A DNA stretch of 13,683 nt, from assembly GCA_900550825.1 (NCBI GenBank), contig URTZ01000039.1, positions 1 to 13,683 of the forward strand, in the 5' to 3' direction. The notes under the pieces are model-generated. The model saw only the letters and a program-made list of their open reading frames with translations, had not been told where the DNA came from and made no database searches. Made by a program: the position numbers and the translations under genes. Origin of the DNA: an uncultured Collinsella sp. Its GTDB lineage: Bacteria > Actinomycetota > Coriobacteriia > Coriobacteriales > Coriobacteriaceae. Below are positions 4,556 to 11,554 of the stretch, in pieces; the stretch's first letter is position 1, and every line of letters begins with the position of its first letter.

Positions 4556-6468
4556 AGGGCAGGGACTTTCGGCTCATCGTCGAGCTGCGGAATGGTGCCT
4601 ACCACGTTATCCGCCAGCCAATTCATCTCGACAATCTGCGTGCTCGGCAGCGGAGGGAAGCCTTCGATCTGTACCACGCCGTTCTGACTGTGGAGCTCGC
4701 CGCCAAAGGGGTTGATGGATCCCTCGACAATGCCGTTGCGGAGCAACTGCACGAGTTTGCGCGTCTGGTAGGGTAGGCCCGGAGCGTAACGGATGTCGAT
4801 AACGCCGGAGCTCATGCCGTACCAGTAGTTGACGGCGCGCACTTGGTTGTCATCGCTGGTCTCGTCCCACGTGCCGTGCAGAAGGCTGCGAACGATGAGC
4901 TCGTAGTAACGGCCCCAGTTCCATACCGGCATGGCGATGCCGGAAACCTTGCCATCGACCAGGCGGTGGAGTCCGTAGGCCGTAGGGTCTTCGAGCGACT
5001 TTGACATGTCAGCGCCGGTCATGACGCTCACGCCTTCGCGGCACATGGCCTCGGCAAGACCGCCGGCGGGCACATCGCCCCAGGTGAGGATAATTTGCGC
5101 GCGGGGGTCGAGCAGCGAGGCGCCGATGGCAAAGGCATTGATCTCGCTGAGCGCGCCGGATGCGAAGACCGACGCGTGGTAGCCGATGCGATGGTTGTCC
5201 GCCATGCTGGCGGCAAGGGCGCCCAGGAGGAACTTGGCCTCGTACATCTTGCCAAAGTACGAACGGACGCTTTGGTGGGGAAGGCCGATAGAGCAGTTAA
5301 GGAACCGAACCTGGGGATACTCAACGGCAGCTCTGAGCGTGTATTCCATCTGGCGGTGCGAGGTCGAGAAGATGACGTTGTCTCCATGTTTGACAGCCGT
5401 TTCCACGGCGGCGTAGAACACATCCGGATCGTGACAGTCCTCGAACGCCTCGGTGCGCACGATGCCGTCAAAGTGCTCATCGAGATACTGACGCCCTTGG
5501 TCGTGCAGACTGTCCCAGCTCGACGCCGCACAGGGGAACTCATGGATAAAGGCGATACGCAGGGGGTTGGCCGCCGAATAGACAGTCTTGCCCATAAAGA
5601 AGTTGAGCACGCCAGAGGTGGACTTGGCGGGCGACTCCTCCTCATCGACGCTCGGCGCTTCGACAAGATCGACCTTGTCCTCGTCATTTTTGCCGGCAAT
5701 GACCAGCTCGCGCCAGATCTTGCACAGGCGGTTTACGACTATATCCGTCGGCGTATCCAGCAGGCGGTCCTGGTTGTACACATTGAGGTAGACGAGCATG
5801 GCGTCGGCGGGCGTAATGTCCAGGTGGTCGCCGCCTGCGCGAAGGTAGGCGCGCTTAAAGAGCAGGAAGGTGTGGCGCAGGTAGTCGACCTTTTTCTGCG
5901 GCCATTTTTCGATAAGGTTCTGACCGAGCATCTTCGCGAGCGTTTCGTAGCTTCCCTCACGCGAGAACTCGATCTCGTATAGGGGGCAGACGCGCCAAAA
6001 CGCGCAGAACTCGCCGTACAGGCGGCTTTCGACGGAATCCCATGTGCCGGGGTAGAGACGGGTGACCTTGGCCGAAACCGTCGGGGCGTCCAGGAATTTG
6101 AGGACACTGACGCGTTTGTTGCCTTCCTGGACATAGAACCGATGCATGAACTCGGTGACGATGATGGGGTCGCGATAACCCTCGGTTACCTGGATGTCGT
6201 AGAGGTTGGACCACTTGCGGGCGAACTCGGTGCCAAACGGCAGTAGGGGCATAAAGTTGCATGAAAAGGCGGACTGACGGCCCTTGGTAACCGTACCGAC
6301 GACCATTTCGAGCGGAATGTCTCTCAGGCCGACATTCTCTCGCTGGCCTAAGGGGAGCTGGGCAACCAAGCTATCGAGGTCCGTGAGGTACGGATACTCG
6401 CTTTGACTAATGGCGCGTCGACGTCCTTGCTCGCCGCGCTTGCGTGCTTGACGGTAGGCCTCTTCCAT
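4552..6468 (-). CDS. Cytoplasmic ParB-like / Bmp (PnrA-like) fusion protein
   Basis: This 638-residue protein has no signal peptide or lipobox; its N-terminus is highly charged (MEEAYRQARKRGEQGRRR). Residues about 45-140 resemble a ParB/Srx-like fold, with IPLEMVVGT, RDPIIV (99-104) and YVQEGNKRVSVLKFL (112-126); the EGNKR box stands where ParB proteins have their Arg-rich nucleotide-binding box. A helical region follows (about 180-260), then an acidic linker (270-283). From about 302 to 565 it matches the Bmp/PnrA purine-nucleoside-binding protein fold (RIAFIHE, SSWDSLHDQG, VIFSTS, IGYHASVFASGALSEINAFAIGA, ILTWGD). In transporters that fold is exported and lipid-anchored; here it should be in the cytoplasm. 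AAGGGAG lies 7 bases before the ATG. Similar proteins are usually annotated only as BMP family substrate-binding proteins. Function is unknown; a nucleoside-sensing switch acting with the coupled phosphoesterase is my inference. Confidence 0.8.
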   Translation of the reverse strand: MEEAYRQARKRGEQGRRRAISQSEYPYLTDLDSLVAQLPLGQRENVGLRDIPLEMVVGTVTKGRQSAFSCNFMPLLPFGTEFARKWSNLYDIQVTEGYRDPIIVTEFMHRFYVQEGNKRVSVLKFLDAPTVSAKVTRLYPGTWDSVESRLYGEFCAFWRVCPLYEIEFSREGSYETLAKMLGQNLIEKWPQKKVDYLRHTFLLFKRAYLRAGGDHLDITPADAMLVYLNVYNQDRLLDTPTDIVVNRLCKIWRELVIAGKNDEDKVDLVEAPSVDEEESPAKSTSGVLNFFMGKTVYSAANPLRIAFIHEFPCAASSWDSLHDQGRQYLDEHFDGIVRTEAFEDCHDPDVFYAAVETAVKHGDNVIFSTSHRQMEYTLRAAVEYPQVRFLNCSIGLPHQSVRSYFGKMYEAKFLLGALAASMADNHRIGYHASVFASGALSEINAFAIGASLLDPRAQIILTWGDVPAGGLAEAMCREGVSVMTGADMSKSLEDPTAYGLHRLVDGKVSGIAMPVWNWGRYYELIVRSLLHGTWDETSDDNQVRAVNYWYGMSSGVIDIRYAPGLPYQTRKLVQLLRNGIVEGSINPFGGELHSQNGVVQIEGFPPLPSTQIVEMNWLADNVVGTIPQLDDEPKVPAL

Positions 6469-6495
6469 GATGTTGCTCCCTTAGTCGTTTAAACA

Positions 6496-6524
6496 ACTAT
6501 ATGAACCATGGTACCACGAATGAA
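6496..6524 (-). promoter_or_regulatory. Possible promoter of the Bmp-like/phosphoesterase operon
   Basis: Reading the minus strand, a -10 TATAGT (6501-6496) is preceded at 17 bases by a weak -35 TTCATT (6524-6519). It lies 28 bases before the start codon. The same -10 hexamer occurs before the ABC lipoprotein gene. The -35 match is poor and it overlaps the end of repeat copy B. Confidence 0.35.
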
Positions 6525-6562
6525 AACCACTACAAAGATGCCTGTCCCCTTTGCGGTGGTTT
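6524..6562 (-). repeat. Stop-adjacent hairpin repeat, copy B (also terminator)
   Basis: AAACCACTACAAAG (6524-6537) pairs with CTTTGCGGTGGTTT (6549-6562) over 14 positions with one mismatch and one wobble, around an 11-base loop. On the minus strand it runs directly out of the mscS TAA, carries AAAGGGGACAGG in its 5' arm and loop, and ends GGTTTTCATT. It therefore probably terminates the mscS transcript. Confidence 0.78.
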
Positions 6563-7328
6563 AGGCGATGATGGGGGCGATGGCGCGGATGCAGGCGTCG
6601 GCAGCGGTGAAAGTGGTGCTGTCGTCGCTGACGATAAAGATGATCTTGCCCTTAATGCCAAAGTCGCCGATCTCGCTAAAGAGCACATACGGCTCCTTGT
6701 CAAAGCCCGAGATGGGAAGCACGGCGGCCTTGGTGGCGCTGGTCAGCTCGTCTGCCAGCGCGTCGAGCGAGGCCCACTTGGACGTGTCCTTTACGGCAAC
6801 GGGCACAGCCACGCGCCCAAAGGGCATCAAATGCACGAGCGTGTTCTTGGAGATGTTGGAGTTGGGGACGATGATGGTCTGTCCACAGGCATCCTCAATC
6901 GTTGTATGGCGCCAAGTGATGTCTTGGACCACGCCGGATACGCCGCCGACCTCGATATTGTCGCCGGGTTTGATGATGCCCATAAAGGTCACTTGCATGC
7001 CGCCGATAAGGTTTGACAGCGTGTCCTGAAAGCCGAGCGAGATGGCGATGCCGCCGACGCCAAGAGCGGCGACGAGCGCGTTTGCGTTAATGCCAAAGCA
7101 GTTGTCGAGGATAAAGCTGCCGCCGATCATCCAAATGACGGCGCGCGCGATGTTGATGAAGATACTCGATGCCGGAAGCGGGTTATCGTCTCGGTTAAGC
7201 AGATGATTCAGGGTCTTGGATACGACCTTGGCGGCGACGGCGGTGCCTATCGCCAAGATGACGGCCCAGATGATGTTGTGGACCCACCGTTGCTCAAAGA
7301 AATGAAGAATCGGCTCAAACAAATCCAT
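6561..7328 (-). CDS. Small-conductance mechanosensitive channel, MscS family
   Basis: MscS channels open under membrane tension and release solutes during hypo-osmotic shock. The 255-residue product has hydrophobic spans at about 16-37 and 56-77. The conserved pore-lining helix is about 84-113 (ALVAALGVGGIAISLGFQDT), rich in Gly and Ala and typical of TM3. The beta domain follows (KPGDNIEVGGVSGVVQDITWRHTTI, then IIVPNSNI) and an alpha/beta C-terminal domain completes the heptamer vestibule. I start it at ATG 7328 because AGGAGGT (7344-7338) is 9 bases upstream. Extending to a TTG at 7373 would add 15 residues running into the terminator of the preceding gene. Three membrane helices make it the minimal form. 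The gene stands alone between two terminators. Confidence 0.9.
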   Translation of the reverse strand: MDLFEPILHFFEQRWVHNIIWAVILAIGTAVAAKVVSKTLNHLLNRDDNPLPASSIFINIARAVIWMIGGSFILDNCFGINANALVAALGVGGIAISLGFQDTLSNLIGGMQVTFMGIIKPGDNIEVGGVSGVVQDITWRHTTIEDACGQTIIVPNSNISKNTLVHLMPFGRVAVPVAVKDTSKWASLDALADELTSATKAAVLPISGFDKEPYVLFSEIGDFGIKGKIIFIVSDDSTTFTAADACIRAIAPIIA

Positions 7329-7372
7329 GTAGGGAAAACCTCCTAATGATTGTCCAACCATGATACCCACCA

Positions 7373-7406
7373 AGAAGCCCGTCCGATCACATTCGGACGG
7401 GCTTCT
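7373..7406 (-). terminator. Intrinsic terminator after the 5'-nucleotidase gene
   Basis: A perfect 14-bp inverted repeat, AGAAGCCCGTCCGA (7373-7386) with TCGGACGGGCTTCT (7393-7406), has a 6-base loop. It lies about 50 bases beyond the minus-strand stop of the nucleotidase and just before mscS. The following minus-strand sequence is only modestly T-rich. Confidence 0.75.
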
Positions 7407-7457
7407 GTGCTCGATATAAGGTTTACGCGGCGGGGCTGTAAGGCCCGGCGGTGTAGC

Positions 7458-9482
7458 TTAGCGTCGACGCTTCCAAATAATACCGAGCATGATGACGATG
7501 ACGCCGCCGATAAGGCACGCGCCAACTACTGCCAGCGTGCGGTCTCCCGTTGCGGCGAGCTTACCGGCCGTCTTCTTGGTGATGACCTTCGTGGTCGTCG
7601 TGTCCGTCTTAGGCGAGGGCTTAGGCGTCGGGGCCGGTGTGGGCGTGGGGTCCACGGCAGCGGAGCCAAAGCTGATGGTGCCCGCGAGCGAGGTCATCTT
7701 GCTCTCCCAGCTGTCCTGCCCGATCAGCGCCCTTAGCGCTGACTCGCAGGTACCCCACTCGGTGTGCTTGGTGGCGTTTGCGAAGGTGGGGAAGTCGGTC
7801 GTGTTGGTGATGATGTAGTTGTTGGTGGCGACGGTATAGGCCTTGGCGGGGTCGAGCGTGCTGCCGTCCTTGGTGAGTGTGGCACTCACAATGCGCTTGC
7901 CTTCGGGCTGCGTCCAATCAATCGTCACGTTGATGCCGCCAAAGGAGAGAACGCTGCCAGAGTCATCGCGCCACTTGTACTTGTCTTGCGCCTCCTGCTC
8001 GGTATGGCCGGCTGCCACGTAGGCTTGCTGAAGCTCGTAGCTGTGATTACACTCGTCGCTGATTTGCAGCGAGTGCTCGAGTGCTGCGAGGAAGTCCGCG
8101 CCGGTCATGGTCCAGGTTTCCACGGTGTTGCCGTAGGGCGAGATGGCGATGACGTTGCCGGCGGTCACGTTGCCCGCCGCGATGCCGCCGCGGATGCCGC
8201 CAGCGTTTTCGATAGCGAGGTCCGCGCCCGTCAGGGCAAGATAGGAGCCGCAAATCACGTGGCCGATGGTCTGGGCCTTGGTGGTGTCGCCCTCCTTGCT
8301 GGGGCGGAAATCGGTGGTGCGCACCATTTCCCAACCATGCGTGCCTGCGGCGTCCTCGCCGTAGAAATAGTTGGTGGCGGATGTGCCGAGCACCTTGTTC
8401 GATTCGTTTTCAAAGGCCTCGTCGAGCGGCTTGATCTTGTTGCGGACGTCTTCAAGGCGGCTTTGGTAGTCGGAGCCCTTGTCGGGGTCTGCCAAAAGGT
8501 CATTGACGTTCTTGGCGGTGTAGAGCCTCTCGTAGCTGCCGTCTGCAGGGACCGTGACCGTGTCATCGTCGGTCGTCTCGGTGCCATTCGTGTCGTATTT
8601 GTACGGAATGGAAAGCAGCCCCACCTCGGCAAAGGCGCTGCCTGCCTCGACAACGTGGATCGTCTTGCCGTCGGCTCCCGTCACCTTTTCGTTAAGGTTG
8701 ATGTGCTCGTGGCCTGCGATAAGGGCATCGACGCCGGCGAGTTGTGTGGCAAAGGTCTTTGCGTCGAGCGTGTGCGCGATACACACAACAACATCGCAGC
8801 CCTCCTTGCGCAGCTGCTCTGCCTCGGTATTGATGGCGTTCGCGGCACTCGAGAAGCTGGTGCCCGCGACCAGGTCCGCGCGCAGCGAGGAACCTAGCGA
8901 CTCATCCATGGCTCCGATAACGCCGACCTTAATCTTGTAGTTAAACGTGGAACTGTCCTCGCCGTCCTTCCAAGTGCGGTTGAGCGTCTTTGTGATGCTC
9001 GAGCTCCATACGCCGCTCGTAGACTTCGCGTTCGCGCAGAGCATGGCGAAGGGCGTGCCGGTGGTGCTGTAGCCGGTCATGGTGCGGAGTTTGTCTGCGC
9101 CGTAGCTCCAGTCGTGGTTGCCTGGCGTGGTCGCGTCGTAGCCGTCGGCGTAGAAGGTGTCCATGAGCTCGGCGATGCTCTTACCCTCGCTCATGGTGGC
9201 AAAGGACTGCCCGTGGAAGGTGTCGCCCGCATCGAGCAAAAGATCGGGGGCGTTGCCCTGGGCGCTATAGAGGACCGCCAGTCCGTCGAAGCCGACGGTG
9301 CCGGTGCCCTTGCTTGCGTTGTAGCTGTACTTGTAGCTGCCGTGGATATCGTTGGTGTGCATGACGGTCACAGAGCCGTCAATAGCGGCGGGCAGGTTCC
9401 CCGCGAAAGCGAGGCTTGGGATGCCTGCGAGCGCGCCGGCAAACAACGCGACGGCTAACGCAAAGCGGGGGAGTCTTTTCAT
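7458..9482 (-). CDS. Secreted, probably cell-wall-anchored 5'-nucleotidase (UshA family)
   Basis: This 674-residue surface enzyme is likely to hydrolyse extracellular nucleotides to nucleosides and phosphate. Residues 1-27 form a signal peptide ending AFA. The metallophosphoesterase domain follows with HTNDIHG (42-48), DAGDTFHG (84-91), GNHDW (121-125), a conserved His at 237 and AGHEH (256-260). The C-terminal 5'-nucleotidase domain (about 360-605) has ENAGGIRGG (425-433) and SPYGNT (448-453). A Pro/Thr spacer DPTPTPAPTPKPSPK (611-625) leads to LAATG (642-646), a hydrophobic helix (about 650-669) and KRRR. That tail is a sorting signal of the LAxTG type associated with class E sortases. AAGGA precedes the ATG by about 8 bases. 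It is larger than plain UshA because of the wall-anchoring tail and inserts. UDP-sugar hydrolase or 2',3'-cyclic phosphodiesterase activity is possible, and specificity cannot be read from the sequence. Confidence 0.93.
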   Translation of the reverse strand: MKRLPRFALAVALFAGALAGIPSLAFAGNLPAAIDGSVTVMHTNDIHGSYKYSYNASKGTGTVGFDGLAVLYSAQGNAPDLLLDAGDTFHGQSFATMSEGKSIAELMDTFYADGYDATTPGNHDWSYGADKLRTMTGYSTTGTPFAMLCANAKSTSGVWSSSITKTLNRTWKDGEDSSTFNYKIKVGVIGAMDESLGSSLRADLVAGTSFSSAANAINTEAEQLRKEGCDVVVCIAHTLDAKTFATQLAGVDALIAGHEHINLNEKVTGADGKTIHVVEAGSAFAEVGLLSIPYKYDTNGTETTDDDTVTVPADGSYERLYTAKNVNDLLADPDKGSDYQSRLEDVRNKIKPLDEAFENESNKVLGTSATNYFYGEDAAGTHGWEMVRTTDFRPSKEGDTTKAQTIGHVICGSYLALTGADLAIENAGGIRGGIAAGNVTAGNVIAISPYGNTVETWTMTGADFLAALEHSLQISDECNHSYELQQAYVAAGHTEQEAQDKYKWRDDSGSVLSFGGINVTIDWTQPEGKRIVSATLTKDGSTLDPAKAYTVATNNYIITNTTDFPTFANATKHTEWGTCESALRALIGQDSWESKMTSLAGTISFGSAAVDPTPTPAPTPKPSPKTDTTTTKVITKKTAGKLAATGDRTLAVVGACLIGGVIVIMLGIIWKRRR

Positions 9483-9546
9483 GGCAGTTTCCTTAGTCCT
9501 TAGCCAGAATGTCTGGTTGAATATCGGATTATCGACATAATATGCG

Positions 9547-9586
9547 AAAACCGCCGCAAGGGCGTCTGTCCCTTTGCGGCGGTTTT
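9547..9586 (-). repeat. Hairpin repeat, copy C (bidirectional terminator)
   Basis: AAAACCGCCGCAAGGG (9547-9562) pairs with CCCTTTGCGGCGGTTTT (9570-9586) with a single bulged base and a 7-base loop. Both ends carry runs of A/T, so it could terminate transcription in either direction. Read on the minus strand it contains AAAGGGACAG, like copies A, B and D, but it is not beside a stop codon. It lies between the ABC operon end and the nucleotidase start. Confidence 0.82.
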
Positions 9587-9600
9587 GACGTTTGCGCAGA

Positions 9601-9643
9601 TAAAACCTACCAAAATAAACCTGTCCCTTTTTGGCAGGTTTTA
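9601..9643 (-). repeat. Stop-adjacent hairpin repeat, copy D (also terminator)
   Basis: TAAAACCTACCAAAA (9601-9615) pairs with TTTTGGCAGGTTTTA (9629-9643) with one mismatch. The minus-strand element begins with the TAA stop of the ABC ATPase itself and contains AAAAAGGGACAGG in the 5' arm and loop. Copies C and D together form a double terminator for the ABC operon. Confidence 0.8.
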
Positions 9644-10435
9644 GCTCAGCAGCATGCGGTCGTTGGCGAGCTCGCCGCCCGAGACCTCCTCGAACTTCTG
9701 CAGCAGGTCGGCTACGGTGAGCGACTTCTTCTCATTGCCCGCCACGTCGTAGATCACGTGGCCTTCGTGCATCATGATCAGACGGTTGCCCAGACGGATG
9801 GCGTCGTTCATGTTGTGCGTGACCATGAGCGTGGTCAGGTGGTTCTCGTCGACGATCTCCTCGGTCAGGTTAAGCACCTTAGAGGCCGTCTTGGGGTCGA
9901 GGGCCGCGGTGTGCTCGTCGAGCAGCAGCAGGCGCGGCCTGGTGAGCGTGGCCATCAGCAGGGTGAGTGCCTGGCGCTGGCCACCCGAGAGCAGGCCGAC
10001 CTTGGCGTTGAGACGCGTGTCCAGACCAAGGTCCAGGCGCTTGAGCAGCTCAACGTACTCATCTTTCTCGGCCTTGGTGACGCCCCACGAAAGGCCGCGA
10101 CGCTGGCCGCGACGCTTGGCGAGGGCCAGGTTCTCGGCAATCTGCATGTCGGCAGCGGTGCCGCGCATGGGGTCCTGAAACACGCGGCCCAGGTACTTGG
10201 CGCGCTGCGACTCGCTCAGGCGCGAGATGTCGGTGCCGTCGAGCTCGATAACGCCCGAATCGAGCGGGTACACGCCGGCGATCATGTTGAGCAGCGTGGA
10301 CTTGCCGGCGCCGTTGCCGCCGATCACGGTTACAAAGTCGCCGTCATTCAGGGTGAGGTTGACGCCGGTGAGCGCGCGCTTCTCGGTGACGGTGCCCTTG
10401 TTAAAGGTCTTCTTGACATGCGAGAGCTTAAGCAT
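9641..10435 (-). CDS. ABC transporter ATP-binding protein (TrpZ/COG1101-like)
   Basis: This is the 264-residue nucleotide-binding subunit of an importer. Walker A is GGNGAGKST (39-47), the Q-loop is VFQDP (85-89), the signature is LSGGQ (149-153), Walker B is LLLLDEH (169-175) and the H-loop His is in VTHN (205-208). The wording GGNGAGKST, LSGGQRQALTLLMA and DEHTAALDPKTA is typical of the family paired with COG2984/COG4120 proteins. I begin it at ATG 10435, with AAGGGAG 9 bases upstream. A longer frame reaching 10516 only reads through the permease gene in the wrong frame. It overlaps the end of the permease gene by 8 bases, which indicates translational coupling. It acts on the cytoplasmic face of the permease. 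Confidence 0.93.
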   Translation of the reverse strand: MLKLSHVKKTFNKGTVTEKRALTGVNLTLNDGDFVTVIGGNGAGKSTLLNMIAGVYPLDSGVIELDGTDISRLSESQRAKYLGRVFQDPMRGTAADMQIAENLALAKRRGQRRGLSWGVTKAEKDEYVELLKRLDLGLDTRLNAKVGLLSGGQRQALTLLMATLTRPRLLLLDEHTAALDPKTASKVLNLTEEIVDENHLTTLMVTHNMNDAIRLGNRLIMMHEGHVIYDVAGNEKKSLTVADLLQKFEEVSGGELANDRMLLS

Positions 10436-11351
10436 CTGCCTCATCTCCCTTCGTGTAGGAGCTGCGGAGCTTATAGCGCTCCCAAACCACGGGCACGCAC
10501 AGGGCCACAGCGACAATTACGGCGGAGAGCAGCTTCATGTCGTTGGCGTCCATGCCCAACTGCAGCACGATGGCGCGGATAAGGAAGTACACCACGGAGC
10601 CAAAGACGGCGGAGGCAAGACGGACGCTAAACTGCGTGAGGCCGCCGGGCAGCAGACGGCCGAGCACCTCGCCGATAACAATGGCGGCAAGACCGATAAC
10701 GATGGCACCGGTGCCCATACCAATGTCGGCATACTTTTGGCTCTGGCAGATGAGCGCGCCCGAAAGGCCGATGAGGGCGTTGGAGAGCACGAGGGCGATC
10801 ATCTTGGTGGAGTTGGTGTTGACGCCCAGGGCGCGGATCATGTACTCGTTGTTGCCGGTGGCGCGCAGCGCCGAGCCGATTTCGGTGCCAAAGAACCAAT
10901 ACAGGATGGCAACGATAGCCACGGCGAGCAGGATGCCCAAGATGATGGCAACGGTGGACTGCGGCAGACCGGTCATATTGCTGACGGCCGAGAACACGGT
11001 GCCCTTGGCAAGAATGGGCGTATTGGACTTGCCCATGATGCGCAGGTTGATGGACCACAGGCTGATCTGGGTGAGGATTCCGGCGAGGATCGCGGGAATC
11101 TCAAAGACGGTGGTCAAAATGCCCGTGACGGCGCCCGCGATGGCGCCGGCGCACATACCGGCCAGCACGGCGAACAGCGGGTCGACGTTGTTATTGACGA
11201 TGAGCACAGCGCAGACGCAGCCGCCGAGGGCAAAGCTGCCGTCGCAGGTCATATCGGGAATGTCGAGCAGGCGGAACGTGATAAACACGCCAAGCACCAT
11301 AATGCCCCAGAGGACGCCCTGCGAAACGGCGCCCTGCAATGCAATGAGCAT
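10428..11351 (-). CDS. ABC transporter permease (TrpY/COG4120-like)
   Basis: This 307-residue integral membrane protein has eight or nine hydrophobic segments (for example about 12-28, 57-80, 133-153, 186-203, 213-230 and 273-290). The loop GTEIGSALRATGNNEYMIRALGVNT (155-179) is the conserved cytoplasmic coupling region of the branched-chain-amino-acid/BPD_transp_2 permease family, which contacts the ATPase. AGGAGGT lies 7 bases before the ATG. It lies 203 bases downstream of the substrate-binding protein, past an internal hairpin, and overlaps the ATPase by 8 bases. Substrate is not certain. Characterised relatives with this three-gene layout import tryptophan or other aromatic amino acids in streptococci, but many members are uncharacterised. 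Confidence 0.9.
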   Translation of the reverse strand: MLIALQGAVSQGVLWGIMVLGVFITFRLLDIPDMTCDGSFALGGCVCAVLIVNNNVDPLFAVLAGMCAGAIAGAVTGILTTVFEIPAILAGILTQISLWSINLRIMGKSNTPILAKGTVFSAVSNMTGLPQSTVAIILGILLAVAIVAILYWFFGTEIGSALRATGNNEYMIRALGVNTNSTKMIALVLSNALIGLSGALICQSQKYADIGMGTGAIVIGLAAIVIGEVLGRLLPGGLTQFSVRLASAVFGSVVYFLIRAIVLQLGMDANDMKLLSAVIVAVALCVPVVWERYKLRSSYTKGDEADA

Positions 11352-11455
11352 GCTTCATACCTCCTAGGATAGGGTGGACACGTGATTCACCATAATAGCG
11401 GTAACAATGCATAGAAGAGTTACGGACAGACGTTTTGTTTTACCTGAAACAAGCA

Positions 11456-11484
11456 GGGCGGACGCCGGTCTACAGCGCCCGCCC
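11456..11484 (-). terminator. Internal hairpin between the lipoprotein and permease genes
   Basis: GGGCGGACGC (11456-11465) pairs with GCGCCCGCCC (11475-11484); all 10 positions pair in the minus-strand RNA (one as G-U) around a 9-base loop. A moderately T-rich CTTGTTT follows on the minus strand. It lies in the 203-base gap after the substrate-binding protein gene. It probably stabilises the upstream mRNA or terminates part of the transcripts, giving more binding protein than permease and ATPase. Nothing else coding is visible in this gap. Confidence 0.6.
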
Positions 11485-11554
11485 CTGTGGCTCAGATATT
11501 GAATAACGCGGCTAAAGCGCGAGCACGGGCTCTAGACGCATGCCGCGTATGGCA

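Noticed and set aside
5095..5982. 295-codon plus-strand frame
   Set aside because: It is antisense to the Bmp-like fusion gene. The minus-strand product has recognisable domains and this one has none.
7329..7373. Longer MscS starting at TTG 7373 or ATG 7361
   Set aside because: AGGAGGT sits 9 bases before ATG 7328, inside the would-be extension, and the TTG falls in the preceding gene's terminator.
7764..8897. 377-codon open frame on the plus strand
   Set aside because: It is antisense to the 5'-nucleotidase, which has complete family motifs. The frame is open because of GC-rich third positions.
9504..9516. Short palindrome CCAGA-ATG-TCTGG before the 5'-nucleotidase gene
   Set aside because: The arms are only 5 bp, and with no second copy or clear promoter beside it, it cannot be separated from chance.
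10436..10516. Longer ABC ATPase starting upstream inside the permease
   Set aside because: The extra N-terminus (rich in Pro, Cys and Trp) resembles no ABC ATPase, and the short start has a suitable Shine-Dalgarno.
10197..11372. 391-codon and overlapping 276-codon plus-strand frames
   Set aside because: They are antisense to the ABC ATPase and permease genes, with no domain, no ribosome binding site and low-complexity translation.
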